This document shows positions 32,579-40,495 of a DNA stretch of 40,495 nt, piece after piece. Position 1 is the first letter of the stretch. Each line of letters opens with the position of its first letter. The DNA lies in the NCBI GenBank assembly GCA_026224875.1, contig JAMFRU010000024.1, positions 1-40,495 of the forward strand, written 5' to 3'. The position numbers and the translations under genes were made by a program. The stretch is from Acidocella sp. (lineage in GTDB: Bacteria; Pseudomonadota; Alphaproteobacteria; Acetobacterales; Acetobacteraceae). The notes under the pieces were generated by a model. It was not told the DNA's origin, did no database searches, and saw only the letters and a list, made by a program, of their open reading frames with translations.

Positions 32579-33901
32579 ATGTCCATTAACATTCTGATGC
32601 CGGCGCTGTCGCCGACAATGACGGAAGGCAAACTCTCCCGCTGGCTCAAGAAAGAGGGGGATGAGGTGAAATCCGGCGATGTGCTGGCCGAGATCGAGAC
32701 CGATAAGGCGACGATGGAGGTTGAGGCGGTCGAGGAAGGGTATCTCGCCAAGATTGTGGTGCCGGATGGGACTGAGGGCGTTGCCGTGAATGCGGTGATT
32801 GGCGTGCTGACGGAGGAGAAGGGCGGGAAGGTGGATGCGCCTGCGGCGGAGAAGCCTAAGGGAGAGCCTGCGCCGAAAGCTGAGGCGGCACCTAAGGAAG
32901 AGCCGAAGCCTGCACCGAAAGTGGAAGCTGCGGCCAAGGCTGAGGAGCCTAAGGCCGAAGAGGCCAAGACTGAAGAGCATGGCGAGCGGGTTTTTGCATC
33001 ACCTTTGGCGCGGCGGATTGCCAAGCAGTCGGGGATTGATCTGGCGACTGTTAAGGGCTCGGGGCCGAATGGGCGGATTGTGAAGGCGGATTTGGATGGC
33101 GCGCCGGCGCATGAGGCACCGAAGGCTGAGGCTAAGGTGGAGGCTCCGAAGGCGGCTGCCCCTGCCCCGGCTGCTGCGAAAGCACCGGCGCCTGCGATTG
33201 CAGCGCCGCATAAGAAAATTCCGAACTCTTCCATGCGCAAGGTGATTGCGAAGCGGCTGCTGGAATCCAAGCAGACGGTGCCGCATTTTTATCTCACAGT
33301 GAATGTGGAGCTGGATGCGCTGCTGGAATTGCGGGCGAAGCTGAATGCGACATCGCCGAAGGACGGGCCTGGGGCGTTTAAGCTTTCGGTGAATGATCTG
33401 ATTATCAAGGCTTGCGGGGTGGCGTTGCGGCGGCATCCGAATGTGAATGCCAGCTGGACGGATGAGGCGATTATTCAGTACGATGATGTTGATATTTCCA
33501 TTGCCGTTGCGATACCGGATGGGTTGATTACGCCGATTGTGCGTAAAGCCGATGCGTTGGGGCTGGCGGCGATTTCCAATAGCATGAAGGATCTGGGCGC
33601 GCGGGCTAAGGCCGGCAAGCTGAAGCCGGATGAGTATCAGGGCGGCGGGTTCTCTATTTCCAATCTCGGGATGTTCGGGATTGCTGAGTTCTCCGCGATT
33701 ATCAATCCGCCGCAGGCTTGTATTTTGGCTGTAGGTGCCGGTGAGAAGCGGGCGGTTGTGAAGAATGATCAGCTGGCGATTGCGACTGTTATGACTGCTA
33801 CGTTGTCCTGTGATCACCGTGTGGTGGATGGGGCGCTGGGGGCGCAGTTTTTGGCGACTCTGAAGGGGCTGTTGGAAGAGCCGTTGGGGCTAATGCTGTG
33901 A
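32579..33901 (+). CDS. pdhC: dihydrolipoamide acetyltransferase, E2 of PDH
   Basis: Core of the pyruvate dehydrogenase complex. The 440-residue protein has one lipoyl domain with Lys43 in [13 protein letters not shown], an Ala/Pro/Lys/Glu linker (about 80-135), the peripheral subunit-binding domain that docks E1 and E3 (about 137-172; [20 protein letters not shown]), a second linker and the catalytic domain (about 210-440), with the active-site [14 protein letters not shown] near residue 412. The lipoyl domain is nearly the same as that of PdhB, suggesting duplication. It is followed by a DUF1493 gene rather than directly by lpd. Confidence 0.96.
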   Translation: MSINILMPALSPTMTEGKLSRWLKKEGDEVKSGDVLAEIETDKATMEVEAVEEGYLAKIVVPDGTEGVAVNAVIGVLTEEKGGKVDAPAAEKPKGEPAPKAEAAPKEEPKPAPKVEAAAKAEEPKAEEAKTEEHGERVFASPLARRIAKQSGIDLATVKGSGPNGRIVKADLDGAPAHEAPKAEAKVEAPKAAAPAPAAAKAPAPAIAAPHKKIPNSSMRKVIAKRLLESKQTVPHFYLTVNVELDALLELRAKLNATSPKDGPGAFKLSVNDLIIKACGVALRRHPNVNASWTDEAIIQYDDVDISIAVAIPDGLITPIVRKADALGLAAISNSMKDLGARAKAGKLKPDEYQGGGFSISNLGMFGIAEFSAIINPPQACILAVGAGEKRAVVKNDQLAIATVMTATLSCDHRVVDGALGAQFLATLKGLLEEPLGLML

Positions 33902-33918
33902 TGTTCTGAGGGCATGGG

Positions 33919-34236
33919 ATGGACGACCCTATACTGGACAAGGTTCTTGAAATCGTTTCTCACATTTCTGGTACCAAGAAAATTTCCGAAGCCACGTCCA
34001 TCAATCATGACCTGCCCATTGATGGTGATGATGCCTATGAGTTGCTTAAATCTGTTAAAAATGAATTTGGCACAGATTTCGATAGGCTAGATTTTCATCG
34101 GTATTTTCATGATGAAGGAGAGGTTTTTCCATTTCCCTTTCTTTGGAATTGGCTTCCTTTCATCAGGAAGAAGAAAAATCTGACGGTACGGCACCTTTTT
34201 GACGCTGTTAAAAAAGGTGCTTGGTTTGACGAGTAG
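33919..34236 (+). CDS. DUF1493 acyl-carrier-like protein
   Basis: A 105-residue protein of the DUF1493 family, whose fold is that of acyl carrier proteins. I see the family pattern TSINHDLPIDGDDAYELLKS (about 27-46), with G-D-D where an ACP has the Asp-Ser-Leu carrying phosphopantetheine, so it should not be acylated; then F-H-R-Y-F (about 59-63) and the end L-T-V-R-H-L-F-D-A-V-K-K-G-A-W. Its codons are noticeably A/T-richer than the flanking PDH genes, a sign of recent arrival or low expression. It sits 17 bases after pdhC and 101 before lpdA. Role unknown. Confidence 0.82.
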   Translation: MDDPILDKVLEIVSHISGTKKISEATSINHDLPIDGDDAYELLKSVKNEFGTDFDRLDFHRYFHDEGEVFPFPFLWNWLPFIRKKKNLTVRHLFDAVKKGAWFDE

Positions 34237-34247
34237 ATACGGGACAT

Positions 34248-34322
34248 TGGCCGCGATGCGGCCAGCGCCTCAGGCCCAAAGTAGCAAAAGTTTTTGGTGC
34301 CGCTTTTTTCAAAAAGAGACGG
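34248..34322. repeat. hairpin and dispersed T-rich repeat before lpd
   Basis: TGGCCGC-GAT-GCGGCCA (34248-34264) is a perfect 7-base triloop hairpin. It is followed at 34280-34322 by a T-rich unit starting AGTAGCAAAAGTTTTTGG and containing CGCTTTTTTCAAAAAG. The latter resembles the unit at 39539-39575 near uvrA. The pair may reduce read-through from the DUF1493 gene or simply be an inserted repeat. Confidence 0.55.
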
Positions 34323-34337
34323 AAAAGGAAACGAACC

Positions 34338-35732
34338 ATGGCTGATAGTTTTGATCTGATTGTTGTTGGCGGCGGGCCGGGCGGTTATGTGGCCGCCATT
34401 CGCGCGGCGCAGTTGAAGCTGAAGGTCGCCGTGGTTGAGGCGAAGTATCTGGGTGGGATTTGCCTGAATTGGGGCTGTATTCCGACGAAAGCGCTGCTGC
34501 GGTCGGCGGAGATTAAGCATCTGCTGGATCATCTGCCGGATTATGGGTTTTCGGCCGATAATGTGCAGGTGGATTTGAAGAAGATCGTGGCGCGGTCTCG
34601 CGGGGTTGCCAAGCAGCTTTCGGGCGGCATTGGGCATTTGTTGAAGAAGAACAAGGTGACCGTGTTTGTCGGTTACGGTAAGCTCCTCGGCGGCGGGAAG
34701 CTGGCTGTGACGAAGGATGGTAAGCCGGTGGCGGAGCTTGCAGCACCTCATATTATTTTGGCGACGGGCGCGCGGCCCCGGCAGATTCCGGGGCTGGAGG
34801 TGGATGGCAAGCAGATCGTCTCTTATTTCGAGGCGATGGTGCCCGAAGTGCTGCCGAAGTCGTTGCTGATTATGGGCTCCGGGGCGATCGGGATTGAGTT
34901 TGCGAGTTTCTATAACGACCTTGGCTCCGAGGTGATTGTGGTGGAGATGCTCGACCGGATTTTGCCGGTGGAGGATGCGGAAATCTCTGGTCTGGCGCGT
35001 AAGTCGTTCGAGAAGCAGGGGATTAAGATACTCACCTCCGCGACTGTGAAGGGCGCGAAGAAGGGCAAGGATTCCGTGACCGTGACCGTTGAGGTTGGCG
35101 GCAAGGAGCAGGTGTTTACCGTGGAGCAGGTGATCTCGGCTGTGGGGATCGTCGGCAATGTTGAGGACCTGGGGCTGGACGGCACCAAGGTGAAGGTGGA
35201 GCGGACGCATATTGTGGTGGATGGGTTTGGCCGTACCGGCGAGCCTGGGGTTTATGCCATCGGCGATGTCGCGGGGCCGCCGTGGCTGGCGCATAAGGCG
35301 AGCCATGAGGGCGTGGTGTGCGTGGAGGCGATTGCCGGCAAGAATCCGCACCCATTTGAGACCGGAAACATACCGGGCTGCACCTATGCGCGGCCGCAGG
35401 TGGCCAGCGTGGGGATGACCGAGGCCAAGGCCAAGGAAGCGGGCCATGAGGTGAAGGTGGGGCGGTTCCCGTTCATCGGGAATGGCAAGGCGATTGCCAT
35501 GGGTGAGCCGGAGGGGCTGATAAAGACGATTTTTGACGCCAAGACGGGGGCGATGCTTGGCGCGCATATGATCGGCGCCGAGGTGACGGAGCTGATCCAA
35601 GGCTATGTAATTGCACGGCAATTGGAGACGACCGAGGCGGAGCTGATGCATACGGTGTTCCCGCACCCGACCATCTCGGAAGCCATGCATGAATCCGTGC
35701 TTGACGCCTATGGCCAGGTTATCCATTTCTGA
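34338..35732 (+). CDS. lpdA: dihydrolipoamide dehydrogenase, E3
   Basis: FAD flavoenzyme that reoxidises dihydrolipoyl groups and reduces NAD. The 464-residue protein has the FAD-binding VVGGGPGGYVAA (about 9-20), the redox disulfide Cys42/Cys47 in GGICLNWGCIPT, the NAD-binding MGSGAIGIEFASFY (about 178-191) and the C-terminal dimer-interface HTVFPHPTISEAMHE (about 437-451) with the catalytic His. It has its own good ribosome-binding site (AAGGAAA) and may also have a separate promoter in the 101-base gap. It ends 18 bases before lipA. Confidence 0.96.
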   Translation: MADSFDLIVVGGGPGGYVAAIRAAQLKLKVAVVEAKYLGGICLNWGCIPTKALLRSAEIKHLLDHLPDYGFSADNVQVDLKKIVARSRGVAKQLSGGIGHLLKKNKVTVFVGYGKLLGGGKLAVTKDGKPVAELAAPHIILATGARPRQIPGLEVDGKQIVSYFEAMVPEVLPKSLLIMGSGAIGIEFASFYNDLGSEVIVVEMLDRILPVEDAEISGLARKSFEKQGIKILTSATVKGAKKGKDSVTVTVEVGGKEQVFTVEQVISAVGIVGNVEDLGLDGTKVKVERTHIVVDGFGRTGEPGVYAIGDVAGPPWLAHKASHEGVVCVEAIAGKNPHPFETGNIPGCTYARPQVASVGMTEAKAKEAGHEVKVGRFPFIGNGKAIAMGEPEGLIKTIFDAKTGAMLGAHMIGAEVTELIQGYVIARQLETTEAELMHTVFPHPTISEAMHESVLDAYGQVIHF

Positions 35733-35750
35733 GCTGATGGAAGCCAAGTC

Positions 35751-36716
35751 ATGAGTACCCGTATCGAGATTGATCATCGCTTGATTGAGCAACGCGTTCG
35801 CCACCCCGAGAAGCAGGGGCGGGTGGATAACCCTATCCAGCGCAAGCCGGCGTGGATACGGGTGAAGGCGCCGACGAGTGCGGTGTATCATGAGACGCGC
35901 GCGCTGATGCGGGAGAAGAACCTTACCACCGTGTGCGAGGAAGCGAGCTGCCCGAATATTGGGGAATGCTGGTCTCAGCGGCACGCCACCATGATGATTA
36001 TGGGGGAGATTTGCACGCGGGCTTGCTCGTTCTGCAATGTGGCTACTGGCTTGCCCAATGCGCTGGATGCGGATGAGCCGCGGCGCGTGGGGGAGGCTGT
36101 GGCGACATTGGGGCTGCGGCATGTGGTGATTACCTCGGTGGACCGGGATGATCTGGCTGATGGCGGGGCGGCGCATTTTGTCGCGGTGATTGAGGCGATA
36201 CGGGCGGCGGCGGCCGGGACGACGGTTGAGATTTTGACGCCGGATTTTCTGCGCAAGCCTGGTTGCGGGGAGATTGTGGCGGCCGCGCGGCCGGATGTAT
36301 TCAACCATAATCTGGAGACTGTGCCGCGGCTGTATCCGACGATCCGGCCGGGGGCGCGGTATTATCAGAGCCTGCGGCTGCTGGACCGGGTGAAGCAGGT
36401 GGACCCGGCGATTTTTACCAAATCCGGGCTGATGGTGGGGCTGGGCGAGACCAAGGCCGAGATTGGCCAGGTGATGGATGATCTGCGGATTGCGGATGTG
36501 GATTTTATTACGATTGGGCAGTATTTGCAGCCGAGCGTGAAGCATGCGGCGGTGGATAGGTTTGTGCCGCCGGAAGAGTTTGAAGAGCTGGCCTCGATGG
36601 CGCGGGCCAAGGGGTTTTTGCAGGTTTCGGCGACGCCGCTTACGCGGTCGAGCTACCATGCGGATGCGGATTTTGCGGCATTACGCGAGGCCCGGGCCAA
36701 AAAGCTGGCGGCGTAA
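35751..36716 (+). CDS. lipA: lipoyl synthase
   Basis: Radical SAM enzyme that inserts two sulfurs into octanoyl groups on lipoyl domains, such as those of PdhB and PdhC upstream. The 321-residue protein has both clusters: the auxiliary cluster [12 protein letters not shown] (Cys62, Cys67, Cys73) and the radical [11 protein letters not shown] (Cys88, Cys92, Cys95), plus the R-S-S-Y-H-A-D motif near the C-terminus, whose Ser binds the auxiliary cluster. Location next to its substrates makes the operon self-contained; lipB is not in the window. Confidence 0.97.
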   Translation: MSTRIEIDHRLIEQRVRHPEKQGRVDNPIQRKPAWIRVKAPTSAVYHETRALMREKNLTTVCEEASCPNIGECWSQRHATMMIMGEICTRACSFCNVATGLPNALDADEPRRVGEAVATLGLRHVVITSVDRDDLADGGAAHFVAVIEAIRAAAAGTTVEILTPDFLRKPGCGEIVAAARPDVFNHNLETVPRLYPTIRPGARYYQSLRLLDRVKQVDPAIFTKSGLMVGLGETKAEIGQVMDDLRIADVDFITIGQYLQPSVKHAAVDRFVPPEEFEELASMARAKGFLQVSATPLTRSSYHADADFAALREARAKKLAA

Positions 36717-36718
36717 CA

Positions 36719-37201
36719 ATGCCCAAATATATGGAGCAAAAGGCCGTGCCTTATACCACGGCCCAGCTCTATGCGCTGGTGGCCGATGTGGGGTCTTACC
36801 CGAAGTTTTTGCCCTGGTGCGTGGGGGCACGGGTGCGCAAGAACGACGGGCATGAGATGGTGGCGGATCTGACCATCGGGTTTAAGATTTTCCGTGAGAG
36901 TTTTACCAGTAGGGTTACGCTGCATCCGCCGGAGGGTGATGGGCCGTGCTCGATACTGGTGACTTATGAGAATGGGCCGTTTAAATATTTGAACAACAGC
37001 TGGAATTTTTCGCCGCGCGAGCAGGGTAGCGTGGTGGATTTTTATGTCGATTTTGAGTTTAAGAATGTGATTTTGCAGAAGGCCATTGGGGTGGTGTTTA
37101 CCGAGGCTGTGAACCTGATGGTGAATGCGTTTTTGAAACGCGCGGCTAAGGTTTATGGGGTGCAGGGGGCTATTGGGGCGGCGGGGACGCTGGCTGTTTA
37201 G
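36719..37201 (+). CDS. RatA/COQ10-type START-domain protein
   Basis: A 160-residue protein of the COQ10/RatA family, a lipid-binding START-like fold. The family motifs are visible: LVADVGSYPKFLPWC (about 20-34), L-T-I-G-F (about 51-55), the F-K-Y-L-N-N-S-W segment (about 82-89) and the C-terminal F-x-x-A-V-N-L-M-V-N-A-F-x-x-R-A pattern (about 129-144). COQ10 homologues bind ubiquinone or its precursors; RatA in E. coli was reported to affect 70S formation. It follows lipA by 2 bases, a frequent alphaproteobacterial arrangement. The name toxin is not supported by the sequence. Confidence 0.88.
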   Translation: MPKYMEQKAVPYTTAQLYALVADVGSYPKFLPWCVGARVRKNDGHEMVADLTIGFKIFRESFTSRVTLHPPEGDGPCSILVTYENGPFKYLNNSWNFSPREQGSVVDFYVDFEFKNVILQKAIGVVFTEAVNLMVNAFLKRAAKVYGVQGAIGAAGTLAV

Positions 37202-37261
37202 TTTTGCTTGAAATTTGGGGGCGGGTGGACTAAGGGGGGTGGACTAAGTGCGGAGCGTCTT

Positions 37262-37498
37262 ATGTCCACCGTTAATATCCATGAAGCTAAAACCCATTTT
37301 TCGCGGCTGGTTGATGAGGCTGCATCTGGCTCACCTGTGATTATTGCCAAGGCGGGGAAGCCTGTGGCGATGCTGGTGGCGATTGCGCCGCCCAAGAAAG
37401 CCAAACGCATTGGATTTTTGGATGGGCAGGCGCTGGTTCCAGATGATTTCGATACGATGGATCAGGCTGAAATCGAAGCGATGTTTTACGGCGCGTGA
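37262..37498 (+). CDS. Phd/YefM-family antitoxin
   Basis: A 78-residue protein opening with MSTVNIHEAKTHFSRLVDE, the Phd/YefM DNA-binding fold, followed by a G-x-P-V-I-I-A-K-x-G-K-P-V-A core (about 22-35) and a C-terminal tail that should wrap the toxin. Such antitoxins neutralise the toxin and repress the shared promoter. I chose ATG 37262, preceded by CGGAG six bases back; the frame is open further up without similarity. Its stop overlaps the toxin gene's GTG (GTGA). No dyad operator is obvious in the 60 bases ahead. Confidence 0.88.
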   Translation: MSTVNIHEAKTHFSRLVDEAASGSPVIIAKAGKPVAMLVAIAPPKKAKRIGFLDGQALVPDDFDTMDQAEIEAMFYGA

Positions 37499-37881
37499 AC
37501 TATCTGCTCGATACGCATTTGCTGCTTTGGGCTGCCTACACGCCGGCACGGCTTTCCGCGCCGGCGCGGGCGGCCATAGAAGAGGAGGATGCAACCTTGA
37601 TCTTCTCTGCGGCGAGCATCTGGGAAGTTGCGATCAAGCGCGCACGAAACAAGCCGGATTTTACGGCGGAGCCCGTTATATTGCGGCGAGCATTGCTGGA
37701 CGCCGGCTATACCGAATTGCCGGTGACCGGCGTGCATGCCGCGGCCATTATGGGGTTTGCGGAGCTGCATAAAGACCCGTTTGACCGGTTGTTGCTGGCC
37801 CAGGCCGCGACGGAAGGGTTTTTGCTGCTCACGGCTGATGCGGCGCTGGCGGCGTATGGCGGGCCGGTGCGGCTGGTTTGA
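37495..37881 (+). CDS. PIN-domain toxin (VapC-like RNase)
   Basis: A 128-residue PIN nuclease. The acidic active-site residues are all in place: Asp6 in YLLDTH, Glu44 in SIWEVAIK, Asp99 in DPFDRLLLAQA (about 96) and Asp115 in LTADAAL. VapC-type toxins cleave tRNA or rRNA to stop translation; the target here is unknown. The GTG start overlaps the antitoxin stop, so the pair is translationally coupled. The pairing of a Phd-type antitoxin with a PIN toxin is common in alphaproteobacteria. Confidence 0.9.
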   Translation: MNYLLDTHLLLWAAYTPARLSAPARAAIEEEDATLIFSAASIWEVAIKRARNKPDFTAEPVILRRALLDAGYTELPVTGVHAAAIMGFAELHKDPFDRLLLAQAATEGFLLLTADAALAAYGGPVRLV

Positions 37882-38119
37882 TTAAAGCACACCATGCCGG
37901 AGCATTTTCGGGTTCAGGCGGTCGTTCATGTCTTGCAGCAGGATGAAGCTGGGGTCGGAATCCAGGCCATTGGTTATGCCGGTGATCTGGTCTTTGGTGT
38001 AGCCGATGAGGAGGCTAAGGATTTCGGTGGCGGTGAGGGCGGCGCGGCGGACATCGAGGATGGTTCCGTAGCCGTTGGCCTGTAGGATTACTGCAGCTTT
38101 GTTAAGGCAATATTTAAGG
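37882..38119 (-). pseudogene. possible C-terminal gene remnant without a start codon
   Basis: On the minus strand a frame open for about 78 codons ends with TAA at 37884-37882, and reads as a plausible protein (for example ANGYGTILDVRRAALTATEI, then LLIGYTKDQITGITNG) with G/C-rich third positions like a real gene. No ATG, GTG or TTG precedes this stretch; the frame closes upstream with TAG inside the end of the neighbouring lipoprotein gene. I do not recognise the protein. A decayed fragment is my best reading, but chance coding-like sequence is possible. Confidence 0.3.
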
Positions 38120-38731
38120 TGTCTGCGCGGCGGCTATGCGTTGGGCTTGGGCTTGGACGTCTGACGAATAATGCAGGCCGGCGTTGCTGAAGGGCAGGCT
38201 GCCGGCGCGCAGGGCGTCCACGGCCCAATTGTTGCAGTTATAAAACATGTTGTAGTCCGGCTGGGCGGCGTAGAACATGCTGGCGTTGTTGGCGACGACG
38301 ATTGGCGTGGGAGCGGCGCCAGTGCGCGGCATGGATTGCCAGATGAAGGCGAGCATGTGGTTGATGTCGTCCTGGCTGACGTAGAGCCAGATTATTTGGC
38401 GGCCTGTGCCGTCGTTCAAATCGTCGAAGGCGGCGAGGTTGATGGCGCTGGGGCCGGGCAGCAGGGCCTCGGCGGCGGTGCCGGCGCCGTGGTGGCCGGT
38501 GAAATAGGCGCGGGCGCCGTAGCCAAACAACAGGTATTTGCGGTGGAGGTTTGCGGGGCCGAGGGTGGCCAGCGGGCCGGTGAGTGCTGCGGCCGGGATG
38601 CCGATTTCCGTGTGCCAGCCGCGTTTGGCTATGGCGATGGCGATGGGGCCGTGCGGTACCGGAACGGGTTGCGGCGTGGCGCAGCTGGTTAGGAAAACCA
38701 TAGCCAGGAGCAGGGTAAAACGGCGTTTCAA
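38114..38731 (-). CDS. DUF2459 predicted lipoprotein
   Basis: A 205-residue exported protein with a lipobox (TSC, Cys17) after a short signal, matching the DUF2459/TIGR02117 family. The family pattern is present: RGWHTEIGIP (about 37-46), the F-G-Y-G-A-R-A-Y-F strand (about 69-77), and the NCNNWAVDALRAG segment (about 165-177), whose Cys, with the early His, suggests a papain-like (NlpC/P60-like) fold. Its activity is not known to me. It lies one base after the YiiX-like gene on the same strand, so the two are a unit. Confidence 0.85.
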   Translation of the reverse strand: MKRRFTLLLAMVFLTSCATPQPVPVPHGPIAIAIAKRGWHTEIGIPAAALTGPLATLGPANLHRKYLLFGYGARAYFTGHHGAGTAAEALLPGPSAINLAAFDDLNDGTGRQIIWLYVSQDDINHMLAFIWQSMPRTGAAPTPIVVANNASMFYAAQPDYNMFYNCNNWAVDALRAGSLPFSNAGLHYSSDVQAQAQRIAAAQTP

Positions 38732-38732
38732 A

Positions 38733-39449
38733 TTACGGGACCCAGAGCAGGTTGTGGTGGTCGAAGGGGCGCGGCATGTCTGGTTTTATCACATGGAAAA
38801 AGGGCGAGAGGTCGAAGTCGCGCGGGGTGAACAGGCCGGTGTCGCGGATGTGGTATATTTCCTGAGCGGAACGGTTTGTCGCGGCGTCGTGAGGTGCTTC
38901 GGGGATTTCGGGCAGGATGGGATAGCCCACGGTCTGGAAGGATTCGGCAATCAACGTGGAGCAGATGGCGCGCGAGGGGTCGGCGCTGCCCAAGGCGATG
39001 GCGCGGCGGCGCCAGCTGCGGGGCATGGGGAGCGGAAGCATGTAGCGGGCCAGGTCGGCCACATGTTTGAGGTCGTATTGCACGCCGAGGCGCGAGGTGG
39101 CGTGGGCGATGACCGTATCGGCATCTTCCGGGGTGAGGCTGATGGGGCGGCAGATGCGGATGCGGTACGGGGCTAACGCCTCCAGCGGGAAACGGCGCAC
39201 ACCTTCCAGCACGTCGGCCTCGATGTATTCACCATTGCCGGCGTAGAGGGCGGCGTGCGACCAAGTGGATTGGGTGAGGTATTTGATAACCGCGGAAATA
39301 CGGAGATGGCCTTCGACCAGGATGACATCGGCTTTGTGCAGCAGATGCGCGAGGGCGGTGATGTCGAGCGGCAGGGCGGGCTCGACCGTGACTTCCGTGG
39401 TGAGGAAGGTGGCGAGCTGGGTGCCAAGAAGGCGACGAAGATTATTCAT
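38733..39449 (-). CDS. YiiX/YebB-like permuted papain-fold hydrolase
   Basis: A 238-residue protein of the YiiX-like NlpC/P60 superfamily. The catalytic order is permuted: His first in the S-H-A-A-L-Y motif (about 90-95; preceded by a D-V-I-L-V-E-G segment), then the Cys in AICSTLIAESFQ (about 160-171). Members act as amidases or are thought to hydrolyse acyl or peptide bonds; the substrate here is unknown. I used the ATG at 39449 (MNNLRRLLG); the frame upstream runs into the repeat hairpin. No signal peptide is clear. It pairs with the downstream DUF2459 gene. Confidence 0.8.
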   Translation of the reverse strand: MNNLRRLLGTQLATFLTTEVTVEPALPLDITALAHLLHKADVILVEGHLRISAVIKYLTQSTWSHAALYAGNGEYIEADVLEGVRRFPLEALAPYRIRICRPISLTPEDADTVIAHATSRLGVQYDLKHVADLARYMLPLPMPRSWRRRAIALGSADPSRAICSTLIAESFQTVGYPILPEIPEAPHDAATNRSAQEIYHIRDTGLFTPRDFDLSPFFHVIKPDMPRPFDHHNLLWVP

Positions 39450-39458
39450 AAGGAAGCA

Positions 39459-39480
39459 GCGCTTTTTTGAAAAAAAGCGC
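39459..39480. terminator. A/T-stem hairpin beside the large inverted repeat
   Basis: GCGCTTTTTT-GA-AAAAAAGCGC is a perfect inverted repeat just before the start of the YiiX-like gene, immediately adjacent to the larger hairpin at 39481. It may stop transcription from uvrA's direction or be one part of a compound repeat. Confidence 0.4.
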
Positions 39481-39556
39481 GCAAAAAACTTTATTACTCG
39501 GAGCATGGGCTGTGGCGGCGTCACAGCCCATGCTCCGAGTAATAAAAGTTTTTTGC
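39481..39556. repeat. 34-base-arm inverted repeat
   Basis: The left arm (39481-39514, starting GCAAAAAACTTTATTACTCG) and the right arm (39522-39556) are complementary across their length except for one extra T in the right arm, around a 7-base GCGGCGT loop. A T-rich unit continues at 39557-39577 with an inner CTTTTTGT-TC-ACAAAAAG hairpin. It separates uvrA from the YiiX-like gene, both on the minus strand, and resembles the unit before lpdA. Confidence 0.85.
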
Positions 39557-39607
39557 TTCTTTTTGTTCACAAAAAGCTTGTCCTCGGCCATGATCGGGGA
39601 AAGACCT

Positions 39608-40495
39608 TTAAGCTTTCTTCTTGGTTTTTTTGAGAGCCAGCAGGGGCTTGAGGAACCGTCCCGTGTGGCTATCCGCCGCCGCGGCGATGTCCTCCGGCGT
39701 GCCCGTCGCGATGATGCGGCCGCCCCCTGCCCCGCCTTCGGGTCCGATGTCGATGATGTGGTCGGCGGTTTTGATGACCTCCAGATTATGCTCGATGACG
39801 ATGATGGTGTTGCCGGTATCGACCAGCGCGTGCAGCACTTCGAGGAGTTTGCGGATGTCTTCGAAATGCAGGCCGGTGGTGGGTTCGTCGAGAATGTAGA
39901 GGGTGCGGCCGGTGGCGCGGCGGGCGAGCTCCTTGGCGAGTTTGATGCGTTGGGCTTCACCGCCTGAGAGTGTGGTGGCTTGCTGGCCGAGTTTTATGTA
40001 GCCCAGGCCGACGCGGCCGAGGATGGCCAGGCGGTCGTGGATTTTGGGGACGGCGGAGAAGAAGACCAAGGCTTCGTCCACGGACATGTCCAGCACGTCG
40101 GCTATGGATTTGCCGCGGAATTTTACCTCGAGCGTTTCGCGGTTGTAGCGTTTGCCTTTGCAGGTGTCGCAGGTGACGAACACATCGGGGAGGAAGTGCA
40201 TTTCGATTTTTATCAGCCCATCGCCCTGGCAGGCTTCGCAGCGCCCACCCTTGACGTTGAAGCTGAACCGTCCGGGACCATAGCCGCGGGCCTTGGACTC
40301 GGGCAGCTGGCTGAACCAGTCGCGGATGGGTTGGAAAGCGCCTGTATAGGTGGCCGGGTTGGACCGCGGCGTGCGGCCAATGGGCGACTGGTCGATGTCG
40401 ATGATCTTATCGAAATATTCCAGGCCCTCGATCCGTTCGTGCGGCGCAGGCGCGTCCGAGGCGTTGTGCAGCCGGCGCGCCGCGGCCTTGTAGAG
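39608..40495 (-). CDS. uvrA: excinuclease ABC subunit A, C-terminal part
   Basis: Damage-sensing ATPase of nucleotide-excision repair; only the last 295 residues are in the window, the 5' part lies beyond the right edge. The visible segment has [14 protein letters not shown], the C-terminal zinc module with [11 protein letters not shown] and [12 protein letters not shown], the ABC signature [15 protein letters not shown], Walker [12 protein letters not shown] and the conserved [11 protein letters not shown]. It is on the minus strand and its 3' end is followed by the inverted repeat. The frame is open to the window edge. Confidence 0.97.
   Translation of the reverse strand, partial: LYKAAARRLHNASDAPAPHERIEGLEYFDKIIDIDQSPIGRTPRSNPATYTGAFQPIRDWFSQLPESKARGYGPGRFSFNVKGGRCEACQGDGLIKIEMHFLPDVFVTCDTCKGKRYNRETLEVKFRGKSIADVLDMSVDEALVFFSAVPKIHDRLAILGRVGLGYIKLGQQATTLSGGEAQRIKLAKELARRATGRTLYILDEPTTGLHFEDIRKLLEVLHALVDTGNTIIVIEHNLEVIKTADHIIDIGPEGGAGGGRIIATGTPEDIAAAADSHTGRFLKPLLALKKTKKKA

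Noticed and set aside
31157-32980. A 607-codon antisense frame across pdhB and pdhC
   Set aside because: Same effect; the sense strand encodes the lipoyl and E1/E2 motifs and the antisense translation has no recognisable fold.
34107-36659. An uninterrupted antisense frame of about 850 codons across lpdA and lipA
   Set aside because: It is a composition effect of G/C-rich third positions on the opposite strand; the sense genes carry every catalytic motif and the antisense product is Arg/His/Leu-rich with no domain.
1-40495. A CRISPR array
   Set aside because: No set of regularly spaced direct repeats with unique spacers was found; the repeats present are palindromic intergenic elements.

Overview
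The window looks like a chromosomal segment of an alphaproteobacterium, most likely from the Acetobacteraceae (an Acidocella/Acidiphilium-like acidophile is my best guess, moderate confidence). The evidence is high G+C; the rpsT-dnaA neighbourhood; a PDH operon whose E1-beta carries its own lipoyl domain and which is followed by lpd and lipA; a hisBHAFE-HIT cluster; and an intracellular PHB depolymerase. Many intergenic gaps hold palindromic dispersed repeats. Nearly all genes are ordinary housekeeping or envelope genes.

Layout. 1-190: the extreme 5' end of an IS630-type transposase and a dispersed repeat. 191-6412: a tightly packed histidine operon (hisB, hisH, an alpha/beta hydrolase, a GNAT acetyltransferase, hisA, hisF, hisE, a HIT protein) running into a chromate transporter. 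6657-9272: three TadE/TadG-like pseudopilin genes without the rest of a Tad system. 9317-12095: PHB depolymerase, glutathione transferase and a cupin. 12117-16840: ftsK and, divergently, a large GT-C-like membrane protein. 17111-19247: dnaA and rpsT. 19366-23741: a coupled cupin/lipoprotein/hslO operon, divergent from hldE and a GNAT gene. 23874-24992: an OmpA-family porin with a textbook terminator. 25011-27957: a bc1-complex operon (Rieske, cytochrome b, cytochrome c1) with an overlapping uracil-DNA glycosylase gene. 28061-29913: hemF, a Gly/His-rich exported protein and an FtsB-like protein. 30164-36716: pdhA-pdhB-pdhC, a DUF1493 acyl-carrier-like gene, lpd and lipA, followed by a RatA/COQ10-type gene, a Phd/PIN toxin-antitoxin pair, a possible gene remnant, two envelope proteins and the C-terminal third of uvrA at the right edge.

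The most remarkable feature is the bc1 operon. All three reading frames are intact and clearly homologous to the canonical subunits, but the redox core is selectively lost. The Rieske protein has replaced three of the four [2Fe-2S] ligands (CTH reads NTA, CPCH reads CPCD). Cytochrome b has Tyr in place of the helix-B ligand of heme bH and has lost the PEWY motif of the quinol-oxidation site. The bL histidines and the cytochrome c1 heme-binding and Met-ligand motifs are retained. The operon therefore appears to encode a bc1-shaped membrane complex that cannot run a normal Q cycle: either a neofunctionalised paralogue or a complex on its way to loss.

Secondary points of interest are a low-G+C DUF1493 gene inserted in the PDH operon, a perfect dyad ahead of pdhA, a lysine-rich tail on HisE, and three separate families of intergenic palindromic repeats, one with stems that change sequence while keeping pairing. 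No tRNA, rRNA or CRISPR array was found.
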